Source: Asterias rubens (lineage: Eukaryota > Echinodermata > Asteroidea > Forcipulatida > Asteriidae). Taken from it: a stretch of 64,000 nt of DNA. Location: positions 14,548,267 through 14,612,266 of the forward strand of contig NC_047072.1 of assembly GCF_902459465.1 (NCBI RefSeq), given 5' to 3'. Shown here piece after piece: positions 1-10,749 of this stretch (position 1 is the first letter of the stretch; each line of letters begins with the position of its first letter). The translations under genes and the position numbers were made by a program. Under the pieces are notes generated by a model. The model made no database searches. It was given only the letters and a program-made list of their open reading frames with translations, and was not told the origin of the DNA.

Positions 1-1060
1 TTAAACTAAAGGAACAGTACAGAATTGGTTTTTGCTAGCAAAACAGTTGCTGGGAGTGTCGTCTGCACTTTATGTAAACCACCTATACATTAGCTCACAA
101 ACCTGTAGAAGTTTGAGATCGATCGGCCATCTGGGTCACGAGAGAACAGTGAAAAACCGATTACAAATTTTGCATTTGATCAATGCCAAAATAAAAATGA
201 ATAAAACGCCCACTGAGCGATAAACTCCAAACGCGAAATTAGATTATACATTTTCTCATCAAATATGACATTTCAGACAGAAATATTTCAAGGGATATTT
301 TTTACTATCATCATCATTAGACTGTGTAAGATTTATGTATCTGTGATCTTCATGATTTTTGTTTTCTTACCAATTCTGTAACGTTCCTTTAATTCTGTGT
401 CAACGAAAACGATACCACAGAACTTAGACTAAATTCTGTGTTAGTTCATCTCTTTTTAATTCTTGTTCTCAGCTTTGTTTCTTGATTTAATGCTACAACT
501 GGTGGCGAGGTGGGGAAATTATCCATAAACTCAACTGTAATCTTCTTAATCTTAGTTATGAAATAAACAATTTCACTTGACACTGAACAGACTATAATAA
601 TTGACATCCGACCTTGGCAACTTGCTAATTAAACTTTTTGAAGTCAATTTCTTCAAATGCACCCATCCATGAGGATCATGCAGATCATGCAGCTTACCAC
701 AAAAAAGGACGTTTTAAATTTACGTTTCCAGACACTTCTAAAATACATTTTAAAAAAATGTAATGAATGCAAACGACTTAACTTACGTAGTAAAAAGACG
801 GCCAATTAAAATGCCTAAATGAGAAAGAAAACGGGAACAAATGCCCTGAGACGACGTCCCACGTGCGTTCACTTCGTTTTCCATCTTGAAGATTTACCGT
901 ATAATAAAATAATAAAACCATTCCACACACATGTATCAAACGCACACTTCCGTTGATTGGTCTATGCGGCACTATCGTCAACAAATACACCAATCACACT
1001 TCATCTTACATAAAAAATAAGAACATGAATATTCATTACAAATTGTAAATAAGGTAGCTG
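1..1060. other. Intergenic, no gene recognised
   Basis: AT-rich sequence upstream of the RAB39-type gene. The open frames here are short and have no recognisable protein similarity. I see no RNA gene or clear repeat. A gacggccaattaa stretch near 797-809 contains an inverted CCAAT-type box, but it is far from the start codon and may be chance. Confidence 0.6.
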
Positions 1061-1189
1061 ACCTCCGGAAGTAAATTGCGGCCATTTTTAAATCACGGAT
1101 CATGAGATAGGGTTAAACGCTTGGAAACGGCGTTTCTCGTGTAAATTTTCTTCCAAATTTCGGACAATTATGGTGATTGTGTAATTAAT
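1061..1189 (+). promoter_or_regulatory. Probable promoter and 5' UTR of the RAB39-type gene
   Basis: Just upstream of the start codon is CCGGAAGT at 1065-1072, a consensus ETS/GABPA site, followed by gcggccattttt at 1078-1089, which resembles a YY1 site. This pair is common in TATA-less promoters of broadly expressed animal genes. The transcription start is not visible. The ATG at 1190 has A at -3, a favourable context. The placement is inferred from motifs only. Confidence 0.45.
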
Positions 1190-2331
1190 ATGTCCACTCC
1201 AGCTGAAGAATTAGTTGGCTTGCCGCCTGAAGTTATATGGGAGTACCAGTTTCGTCTGATTCTTGTGGGAGATTCGACAGTAGGAAAGTCTTCATTACTA
1301 CGCCGATTTTGTGACGGTAAATTTGTTGAGGTGTCTGACCCGACGGTTGGGGTTGATTTCTTCGCCCGGCTTATTGAAGTGGCGCCAGGCAGGAGAGTTA
1401 AGCTGCAGCTTTGGGATACAGCCGGCCAAGAACGGTTTAGGTATAATGCTAGATTACACGTAAAATCGTACAAATTATGTTTAAAAAGGAAGAGTGTTTG
1501 TTTGTTTAAATTTATATTTGTTTTTTGCTGTTGATGATGCCTGTTTTTGTTTATGTTTTGGGTTGAGTACTATCATTCAAGTATCATCAAATCGTACTAA
1601 AGAAGTCTGTATAGTGTACAAGATATGCTAAAAATAGAAGATCAGTGCCAAGATTGAAAGGATTTGAATTTGATTGGAGACTCATTGGAGTACTAAACCT
1701 GATGAATCTCAGATAAATGTTAGAATTCACTAATTAATAATAATGATCATGATGCGCACTTACAAAAACAAGTGGGAGGTTGTATGGTGATCGGTGGTCG
1801 TAACCCTCGATCCTTAATGTTGAGCAACTATGTACAATGTATGTCCAAGCTTTATATTTACTCCTGTTTATTGATTCTGTTTTGATTCTGTTTTTCAGGT
1901 CCATTACAACTTCCTACTATCGAAACTCTGTGGGTGTTCTCTTAGTGTATGACATTTCTAATCGACGAAGCTTTGAAAATCTTCAAGAATGGCTTCTGGA
2001 GGCAAAGGAGAATGTCACCAATCCAAAAAGCACAACGTACATGGTGATTGGTCATAAATCAGATCTGGACGATAAGAGGGAAGTTTACAAGGAGGAAGGA
2101 GAGAAATTTGCGGCTGCTTATAATATGAAGTTTATTGAGACGTCGGCTAAGGCGTGTATTAATGTAGAGGCTGCATTCTCAGTCATGGCTAAGGAGATTT
2201 ATGTCAAACTCAAAGAAGGAGATTTGGAAATTCAAGATGGGTGGGATGGAATTAAAGGAGGGTTTTCTGCACCACGGGAGACGCTAAGATTGGAAGAACC
2301 AAGACAGGAGAAAAGGCCATGCTGTGCATGA
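1190..2331 (+). CDS. RAB39: RAB39-type small GTPase, two exons
   Basis: Coding exons are 1190-1440 and 1899-2331, separated by a 458-bp intron with GT at 1441 and AG at 1897-1898. The junction splits an Arg codon and the joined protein is 227 residues. Visible GTPase motifs are the P-loop GDSTVGKS (27-34), the switch I region with DPTVGVDFF (50-58), WDTAGQE (75-81), the base-binding motif GHKSDL (135-140) and ETSAK (164-168). HKxD in place of the usual NKxD, together with a C-terminal IQDGWDGIKGGF segment (195-206), is typical of the RAB39 subfamily as I know it. The tail ends PCCA, so Cys225/Cys226 are the likely geranylgeranylation sites that anchor it to membranes. Vertebrate RAB39A/B act in endosome-lysosome and autophagy traffic; the same role here is inference. 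The protein is slightly longer than vertebrate RAB39 (about 213-217 residues) because of the tail before the cysteines. Vertebrate RAB39 genes also have two coding exons. All key residues are intact. Confidence 0.93.
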
Positions 2332-2556
2332 TGATGGTGAATAGTAGTATTAAATGTACCCTCACCCAAAGGGATATAACCCAGAGAAGGCTGTGTATTT
2401 CATAAACCTAAACCAGTAAACTGCCTAATTGCTTCCAAGTTGAATGTTGATTGAAATCTTACTGTATGCTAAAGATTTGCAATTTACGTAAATTAAAGTA
2501 AAAAACAAAACTTGATGCATTGGGTCTCCATTTGTCATCTGTAAAGGTGAAATAAA
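2332..2556 (+). terminator. 3' UTR with candidate poly(A) signal of the RAB39-type gene
   Basis: AATAAA lies at 2551-2556, about 220 bases after the stop codon, and is the first canonical signal downstream. The actual cleavage site cannot be read from sequence alone. Confidence 0.45.
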
Positions 2557-4852
2557 ATATACCAAAATATGTATCAAGAACACAACTATTTGATCCAAAG
2601 AATCAGTGTAAGGCCAAGTTTGCATTGCAAATTGGAAACATGGTTACAGTTTGGCATGAGTAGTGACACTGTGCAGACATCGTGTGTGTGCACATTGACT
2701 GTGGATGGACAAAGCTTTACTGGGTTGTATTTCTTTTCAATGTACATGTATCAGCAGATAGGTTTTCACTTTCTACATCAGGCCCTGCACGATTGGTGAA
2801 ATTGAACATAATTAAGAAAGGGGCTTTGTGTGAAAGGGATGGGGATCGTACTCTCTAACTGCTTGATAGTGCTACCTCGACCCTCACTCGAATGTTTTCA
2901 AACAAAATACAAATAGATCGCCAAATAATATAAAGTACCAAGTTTTAGAAAATGTTTGACCGTCCAGTTTACTATAAGAAATTATTCTTGACACATGGAC
3001 AAAACCTGAGACGCAAAATAAGAGCCATATATTGAGGAGGTGGGTGTGGCGTTTACGAAAATGGGGAGACATTATCTGTGGCTGGTACAAATACTAAACA
3101 AGTAATGTTTGTGATGCTAGTGAAGTATGCAGTATGTATCTTTAGTAAGTATATTGAATTATGTGGACCCCAAATTATCCAGTATTCGCCATCAATATCA
3201 ATTGTGTGTAAATATCAAAGTTAGAACAATGTAATTTGCCAACTGGTATGTAATGCAAAGTATTGTATGTAGAAATATCGGAAGCAATGTGTTGCTAGAA
3301 TAACAAAGATTTAAATCCATTTACATTTTAAAATGTTTTTAAATCTATTTTCATAACCAAAATGCATCAATGATTCGAGCACAGCACATACTTTTTCAAT
3401 TGAACGATTTTATTAATATTTTATTTGGAGTTATAAAAACTTGTCAATTTTTTCAGTTTACTAGATCACAGTGGCAATGAATTTTGAACGTGTAATTTAA
3501 TGGATTTGTGTTTGTTTGTTTAGATGATCTTCCTGTCAAGGGAACTCGACAAACTCCCACACAGGAATATAAATACCAAGCTGGCAACAGCCAATCTCTC
3601 TGATCTCATACAAACATTGGGTTACCATCTATGATTATAAATTACACAAATCAAGAAATTGTGATTCAATAACTATCGACAATACTTATTCGAGTCATTG
3701 TGAAATCAACAGTATGGATTCGAACCCACAACCTTGATAACAAGTCCTAGTTTTTATTTGCACCTGTCAGCCTTTACCATTTTTTTCAAAATACCGCTGC
3801 TACATGTAGTTACAGGATTTGAACTTGTGACTCTTCACTGCCAGGCACGCTTGGTGATCTAGTTGCTGAGACATCTGCTCTTTGACAAAGGGTCGAACCT
3901 AACCCAAGTAGTCTGTGAATTGTTTCTCAAATGACTAAGACTAGGATAAGCACCAAGTTTGAAGAGTAAAATCAAAATTATACAACTTCTTTTTCTTTTC
4001 TTCTTTGCCAAGACTCTGGTCGGCAGCAGCTGACAAAATAAAAATGTAAACTCTTAAAATATTGAAATTTCACTGCGATCAAACAATGCCTGGGGAGCAT
4101 AATCAGAAATGTGACCGTGGCATAGTCTCTTGATATTTTATGCAAAACTATTTTGACTTTAGGCTTACCCGAAGTTATAAAGCTTTGTGTATGTACCTAG
4201 GGCTTTCAATTATCAATGGGGGTGGGTGGGAGTCAGTTTTAGTTAGTTTGCATGTGAACAGTCCATGAAGGAATGAAAGTGTCAACTGCAGTGGAAACTT
4301 TCTATAGAAATGATGGGCAAGGCACCATTCTTGTATGAAGGAGGCCACTGTTTGTGCTAGAATGGCTCTTGCAGTAGAGAGCAGTAAGAGCTATGAAGTC
4401 GGCATCAGAGCCCAAATTGGGCTTTAAATGGATAGCCAAGGCATCCACATTGCAATTTCTTTTACATTGGTGCTTAAATTTGGAGCTACAGTAGAGTCCC
4501 AAAAAGACAATATGGAAACACCCCTTTAATTATATAACACTATGGACACAATGTCACTATGTGTATGGTGTCAAAAAGGACCCCTGGAGAAACCACAGGG
4601 CTCAAAATTCCCACTGTCCAAAGTCCAGTTATGTGGGCACTGGGCATAGAGTATTATATAGCTCTATGGCACTGGGCCAGTAATCCAACAACCAAACAAG
4701 TCAAGCTGTATTCTAGAATTTTTTTTAAAAACTTATCTTTTGAATTTACTTAAAATTATTCTTAAGCTTTTCAATTCCATACCTCACCTTAAAAGTTCAT
4801 CAAATACTGAACACATTTACGAGGAGGTAATCATTACTGTAAAAAAACATTT
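2557..4852. other. Intergenic, no gene recognised
   Basis: AT-rich non-coding sequence. Two stretches (3718-3751 and 3816-3900) contain gattcgaaccc- or gatttgaac-type words followed by short paired segments. They look like decayed minus-strand tRNA-derived SINE heads, but there is too little left to annotate them. Nothing else stands out. Confidence 0.5.
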
Positions 4853-4990
4853 AGGGGTTGATTTCACAAAGAGTTAAGACTAGTCTTATCTCGAGTTAGG
4901 ACAGTTACCCTTTCTAACTTAGGACTAGCCATACTTTTTCAATATATCCTAGGACCTGTCCAAACCTAACTCTTTGTGAAATCGACCCCT
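4853..4990. mobile_element. Foldback MITE, GGGTTGATTTCACAAAG family
   Basis: The element starts AGGGGTTGATTTCACAAAGA and ends with the near-complement TCTTTGTGAAATCGACCCCT. Inner complementary blocks (gttaagactagtc / gactagcc-like) could let the whole 138 bp fold into one hairpin. A second copy of the same family lies at 17320-17426, which supports a mobile origin. It has no coding capacity. Superfamily unknown. Confidence 0.7.
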
Positions 4991-6763
4991 GGTTACCGGT
5001 TGGGTAAGGATTTCCTTGAAATTCATGAACGGGACATCAAATAAATACAAACATGTGTGCAAGCAGCTAACCATACCTGAAATCCTTGCAAAACATTTAG
5101 TGTGTTTTTGAATAGCTTGCCCAATAAGAATAGTCTGCATCTATGCAATTAATTTCGCTTCTGATATTCAAATAAGGTTTTAAACAACGAAGATGAAGTG
5201 CTAGTTAGTCAAGCGAAAATAATCGTTGCTGACATTATTTAATTCAAGTTGCTAAACATTCCAAAAGAAAAGTGTGTTGGAGGGTTGGAGAGAATCCTCT
5301 GGTTGTAAAGAGAGAAGAAACTTTTTATGCTTGTTTAGTTAAATGTGACATAAATTGTTGAAAGGGTTGACACAAACATCGGAACATCATAAAAATTAGC
5401 CGGAAAGTGATTCCAAAGTGAAATGTAATTTGTTTGCAAAGCAAAAAATAGTTAATGGCCTGACGTTTCTTGCAGACTCTGCTAGGGTCGAAACATCAGG
5501 ACATTTACTATTTTTTGCATACCCGAGGTAGTTTTTGGTCGGTGAGCAGTTTGTAAGGAAAAAGACAACCGGCTCCAGACTGGGCTGGGATACAAACTTT
5601 ATTCATGGGGTGGAATTTTCATGGGGTATGTATTCCAATCTGACCAAGGCTGTGCCAGTCCGTCAATAGTTATTTCTTAGTGAATTGGTTAAATTTATCT
5701 TCCTTTGTGGCATGGATCTTATCTTCCAGTATAAATAACACAGTCCGTCAAAATCAGTTGCTACTGTATGCTTTGATGTTTAACTAGGCAACTACATTGT
5801 AGTCAGTAATATAGATTGAAGATGGAGATTCATGTATTTATCTTGAGAATGATAGTCATTTGTCAGTGCAAATCATCTCGGGGGGATGTATAACATTAGA
5901 AAAGGCATCGATTGAACATTGCGTGGTTGGTGAAACACCATCCTTTTTGGTGCTTTACAAAAAGCTACACACATTGACCCCTTGCATTTGACGTAACATG
6001 CTCATAAATTTCTTCATTGGAGTCAAAAAGCGCCCTCACTGGTGTTGAAGGAGGCAAATAATTATTGGACGATAGCTATTCTTTGTGCATGAAATTGTAG
6101 CATTTCGCGTTATGCAAGGGGTCTATTGCTGTTGATCTATGCTTGTCTGGAATTCATACCAAACAGTTGTTAGTCCATTATGTAGAGTATTTGTATGATG
6201 TAGAATTGAATGAATTGGAATGGATGTACTCATCTGACAACTAATGATGTATCTTCCCTTATTGTTCATATGTGGCATGCACAATGCATGCAGGTAGATA
6301 TGTGTAGAAAGTAGACTTAAGGTTATCGTGTGGTAACTTAGTGTAGAACATGAGAGTGAACATCAAAGCTTCACCTACCCACCAGTCGGGGAATTGGTGA
6401 CGCTTGCTTCCAATTATTATAAACAAGTGTATTTGTTTCAGTAAACCCAGCTCATGAGAGATTTTGTATAATTTGTTGACAGTTTTTACATTGAAATCAA
6501 ATTTCATCAGAGCTGGTCACACAATATCAAGACTTGGGTTTAATATGAACAAATACTTGTCTCTCTGCCAAAATTATCATCTCATATTGAGTATCTTTTA
6601 GAGAAGTTGGACAAGTTGCGGCAAATTTCATGGAACTTGATGGAAAGTACAAAGGAAAAACCCCACAAATTTTTATATATACTGTTATGGTTTGTATTAG
6701 AACTTATTTACAGCTATCGTATGACCATTATACTCTAAATGATTTAAAATCATACTGCTTTGG
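4991..6763. other. Intergenic, no gene recognised
   Basis: Non-coding sequence with no ORF that resembles a protein. I see no clear repeat or RNA gene. Confidence 0.5.
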
Positions 6764-7146
6764 GTCAATATTAAGCTTGGGCGATATCGCTTTATTTTAT
6801 TCACGATATATCGCCGACAATATATCGCGATATTCGATATAATCGCGATTAATTAAATTTGACATTATCAGTCTTCAAACTCCAAGTGAAAGTTGTAGAA
6901 GAGACAGTCATAGCATAAGAGAGGTGTTCTAATGACCTATTCTTCTAATTTAACTCCAAACCTATGGGGTGCAAGATGTCTCAGCTAGCAAATACATCGC
7001 GATATTTAATCGATATCGCGATATATCGATTAAAACCAAATCCATATTTCGATTAAAACCAAATCCATCCGATATTTGGAAATCGTTTCCAAATTAATAT
7101 CGCGATATTCGATAATATCGTGATATCGCCCAAGCTTAGTCAATAT
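6764..7146. mobile_element. hAT-type MITE with exact 8-bp target duplication
   Basis: The element body (6772-7138, 367 bp) begins taagcttgggcgatatcgc and ends with its near-complement, gtgatatcgcccaagctta. The two termini match at 18 of 19 positions. It is flanked by identical gtcaatat at 6764-6771 and 7139-7146. An 8-bp target duplication with short terminal inverted repeats is the signature of the hAT superfamily. The interior is full of cgatatatcg-type palindromes and has a 22-bp tandem duplication (about 7031-7075). It carries no transposase, so it is non-autonomous. The exact duplication suggests a fairly recent insertion. Confidence 0.85.
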
Positions 7147-7401
7147 ACTTGTTTTATAGATCGGCAGGGCTAAAGAACTTAATAACCACAGGATATTATG
7201 TTTAGTCTTACTTAATATACTATTATTTAATTTACAGAGACAACTTTACTACACAAAGTATGTCATAATTACAGCAGGGCTGCAATAACAGTAAAGCGAA
7301 ATCAATTATGAATATTTAAACAAAATCTGGTGAAAGTACTCCAGTGCTTTCTTTGAACAAAAATTCATGAAAATGAACTCCTATCATTTTAAGAATAAAG
7401 T

Positions 7402-7956
7402 TTAAAGTCACCTGGAAGTGGTATTTTTTCAAAATAAAGCTTTTGTCACTAATATATGTGTTTTGATGAGTGGAATGTGATTAAACAGTTAACTAAGGTT
7501 TTAAAAGATCAGTTCTTATGTTATTTACAAATTTAAGAGTAGACCCCGACCCGAGAGGGTCCTGTTCGTGACGTCAATCGAGGCAGACTTTGCCTGTAAT
7601 ACGTAGAGTAAACACAATTGCAAAGTACATATACGGAGCAAATCGTGAGTTTGTACGTTTCAAAATGCCGACCAGGTGTATTGCTGCTGAATGCAGAAAA
7701 ACACTTTTTGAAATATACCAACTCACGACTTGGACATACATGTACTTTGCACGTGTGTTTACTATACGCATTGCAGGCAAAGTCTGCCTCGATTGACGTC
7801 ACAAAAGGGGTAGGCGGAGTCAGCCCCCAATTAACTTTATATATTTTTTAAACATATAAATCGTGACAAACAATTACAAAAAAAATTGTTTTATTGTTCG
7901 TAAGCATATACTCTTATGTTTGAAAGAAAAAAAATTATATTTCCAGGTGACTTTAA
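7402..7956 (+). mobile_element. TTAA-flanked MITE, AGTCACCTGG family, copy 1
   Basis: TTAA at 7402-7405 and 7953-7956 flanks the termini AGTCACCTGGAA and TTCCAGGTGACT. Inside, a long imperfect inverted repeat surrounds gacgtcaatcgaggcag and its complement, so most of the element can fold on itself. The ORFs in this region are artefacts of that symmetry: similar frames read on both strands. TTAA target duplication points to a piggyBac-like or T2-type mobiliser. No transposase is encoded. Copy 2 is at 62101-62681 in inverted orientation. Confidence 0.8.
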
Positions 7957-8103
7957 CTGTCTTCATGCATGCAAATTGTGACAGAGGGCTTGGTCTGTGC
8001 ATAGGTTTCTCTGAGCATAGAAAACTTGATGCACTTTCATCCTAAAATCTGGCAAAACCTTTTCCTTCCATTGATGCAGTGGTGTAATTAGAAATTTTGA
8101 TAT

Positions 8104-8115
8104 GGGGGGGGGGGG
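8104..8115. repeat. Poly-G run of 12
   Basis: Homopolymer tract. Others lie at 8981-8993 (C), 20149-20165 (C), 25534-25543 (G), 26509-26522 (G), 46745-46756 (G) and 48076-48090 (G). Confidence 0.9.
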
Positions 8116-8175
8116 ATTCCGCCCCTCGTGTTGGGCATGTCACTGCATGGATGGACAGCAGTGTATAGTATACAC

Positions 8176-8331
8176 ATAATGAATGTTTATGAGTGCAATG
8201 GTGCAAATATGTTCATGAGTTGAAAGATGGAATGTTCTATTCAACGAGGCGGAGCCGAGTTGAATGGAACATTCCAGCTTTCAACGAATGAACATATTCG
8301 CACCATTGCACGAATGAAAAACATTCATTAT
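8176..8331. mobile_element. Foldback element, ataatgaatgtt family
   Basis: The left arm runs from ataatgaatgtttatgag through tgcaatggtgc and gaacattcca-like words. The right arm is its complement, ending aacattcattat. A short loop containing gaggcggagccgag sits between them, so the whole segment is an imperfect hairpin with roughly 70-base arms. It abuts a second inverted-repeat element at 8334. Confidence 0.65.
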
Positions 8332-8333
8332 TT

Positions 8334-8686
8334 GTTTTATATAACATCCAAGTAGATCTTTGTCATTTTGATTGAAAGATACAACTTTCAAAACAAACAA
8401 AGCGTAGTCCTCCAATTTTTAATAGTAGAAGACGAATGCTAGTAATTTTACTAATATGCCTTGCTGCGTTACCGAAGACAACGCGCACGCAGTGATGTTC
8501 TTACTCAGCTTTTTCGTTCCATCCGAAAAGTACCATTGCACGCTGGCAGCGTGCAATGGTACTTTTCGGATGGAACGAAAAAGCACGGTGAGTGACTCAG
8601 CGTGCAATGGTACTTTTATTTGCTATCACGTGACGGACAATCCCCCAATCAAATGGCAAGGATCTGCTTGGGTGTTATATAAAAAC
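8334..8686. mobile_element. Inverted-repeat element with nested 38-bp perfect palindrome
   Basis: The terminal inverted repeats are about 41 bp (8334-8374 and 8646-8686, atataacatccaagtagatc-type) with a few mismatches and one-base indels. In the middle, 8508-8545 and 8547-8584 are perfect complements of 38 bases separated by a single G. The word tgcaatggt in this hairpin is shared with the adjacent foldback at 8176-8331, suggesting a composite or related family. There is no coding content. Confidence 0.75.
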
Positions 8687-10405
8687 TAATATTGTGTTTT
8701 ACATGTAGGCATCAAGAAAGTGCTAATTGCTGTTCAATTTGTAATCCTAATAATAGTCCGATGATGTGGAATACACTTACTGTACATCACAGTGTAGTCA
8801 TTGTGAATTGATCTGTTATATGTGGATATTTACATGTGATATTTATTTCATTCCAGTAAATTATGTATATAATTATACATGTATATATTCAGAAATAAAT
8901 GTTCGTTATTATAGGAGCAAACAGTCATCACCAGATTTTGTGATTTCTTTGATGTTATGATTTTGGTTCAATAAACTATGCCCCCCCCCCCCCAATTGTA
9001 TTTTTGCACAAGCCCAAAATGACTAAATACTACAACAAAAACGCCCAACAAACATTGTTTCAGGAACCTATTAAATTGACCCATACTTTAGACTTTTTAA
9101 AGTTCTACAAAGGTAGCAACTTTTAGTATGGCTCAACTTCTTGAGAAAAAAAATTGAACAAAAATTCATCCTCCTCTTTGGTAGTAATTACCAGGATGAT
9201 CAACTGGTGTGTTTGTTTTTTGGCCTTATTTCCCCCTAGATATGTTTCTCTATAATAGAAAATATAATAAATATGGCCTACCTTGCTTATAAAAAAAGGA
9301 AGATAACAATAACTTTATTTATTATTATCTTCTTCATGGAAGGTACATTCCATGCAGCAAGCTGATCATGGAGCCTCTTAGCAAACACAAAATAACACAT
9401 GACAAAACAACCTATGACACTGAATTGTTCAGTTTGCACACTCTTGCAAAAGATAAGATTTGGTTTGGTGTTGAAATTGAGGTGTGTGTGTGTGCCTCCT
9501 AGGGCTCAAACACTGGACTTCAGGCTCAAGGCCAGTGATTTTAGCATCGGGCCAGTAAAATCACAACTGGGCAAGTTTGGATTGTGTTTTTCAATTGAAT
9601 AATGATACTTCAATTACTTTGTAATGTCTTTATCACATAAGAGACCATTCATTTGTGTAATCAACCAATACGCCCAGACACGCCTAATTGTTGCTTTTTT
9701 GACACAATTTGATTATGTAAAAGTGTCAACAACAACAAATGTATGAATTTTTGTTGTGTTTTAGGAAAACATTTTAAAATTTCAATTTAGGACATGACCT
9801 CTACTTTTAGCTTTTTGGCTGGGTGTAAGTAAAGGTCAGATCTTTCAGGCATTGTTGCAGCCACGCATTTTGGTACAAGGTGTTTTTGGCCACCATGACC
9901 AACACACTTTGATTCCCATTCATAAATAACTTTTCGGTCAAATAACATCAACACTTTTTGGTCAAAAAGTAAAATAAACGCAAAAATTATAATTGTTCGA
10001 TTTTCTTTCAACACCACACCCCTCCATCTCTGCTATGAAATGGGGAAAAGTTTAGCTAGCAGACGACACTGTCACTGACGACGACAGGAAAAAAGGCGCG
10101 AGATTCAACATTGTCACTTCTCCACCTCAATAATTGCTCACAATAATTATTGAAAAACCATAATTCTGATTTAGGAAGGAAATTGTTAGTTTACCTCTTT
10201 GCCGTCACCTTGAAAAGTGCTTTCAAAACTAATTACATGCTGCGGGCGCCAGTGTCGGAAGGCTTGTCGTCGTCTGCTGCTGCAGGCGTATGTGTTCAAA
10301 ATAACGGCGGTCATAAATACCGCCCTCTAAAACGGTGGGCTTATATACCGCCCTCATGCGTTAGAAAGATAATAAAATGACGTCATGAATTGTCTGCGCG
10401 CGCAT
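8687..10405. other. Intergenic, no gene recognised
   Basis: AT-rich sequence with a 13-C run at 8981-8993. The taacaataactttatttattattatc stretch near 9307-9332 could be the tail of a minus-strand retroelement but is not diagnostic. At 10310-10365 two similar ataccgccctc words recur. No protein gene is recognised. Confidence 0.45.
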
Positions 10406-10523
10406 TTAGGCTGTGTCCGAAACGACGACTTCGGCTACAGCTACGTCTAGATCAGCGCGTCTACCAGTGTTGCGCGATCTAGCCGTAGCTGTAGCCGAAG
10501 TCGCCGTTTCGGACACGGCCTTA
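10406..10523. repeat. Near-perfect palindromic MITE upstream of PAAF1
   Basis: Arms of about 50 bases (ggctgtgtccgaaacgacga... and its complement ending ttcggacacggcctta) differ at only a few positions and flank a loop of about 15-20 bases. The outer ends are tta-type, compatible with a 3-bp target duplication. A diverged relative at 26934-27056 shows this is a dispersed family, not a unique promoter structure. It lies about 230 bases before the PAAF1 start codon. Confidence 0.75.
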
Positions 10524-10749
10524 AGGATCACTTTTCTGCGCGCAATGCATGCTGGGTTGTGTCAAAGGTCAAATCTTCACACACGCGTAGGTGCAAACGA
10601 AAGAGGGCGCTATTTATCGGCACCGTTAGGAAAACTAAACAACTCATAGCGTAAGCGGGCGCCATTTAACAACACCGTAAAAAAGTAAATCAACAGGCCA
10701 AAACAAAACATAGAAGAATTGCTTCATAAAAGTGCCCAGATCATACAAA
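10524..10749 (+). promoter_or_regulatory. Probable PAAF1 promoter and 5' UTR
   Basis: The region is more GC- and CpG-rich than its surroundings. It contains GCATGCTGGG at 10547-10556, the complement of the CCCAGCATGC half of the ZNF143/STAF-type promoter motif. Two similar gggcgc words follow, near 10604-10610 and 10655-10665. There is no obvious TATA box near the ATG. The exact start of transcription is not visible. Confidence 0.4.

Noticed and set aside
7533..7851. Overlapping ORFs of 68-89 codons on both strands, with similar peptides
   Set aside because: The frames mirror each other because the sequence is an inverted repeat inside a MITE; the same frames recur at 62187-62423.
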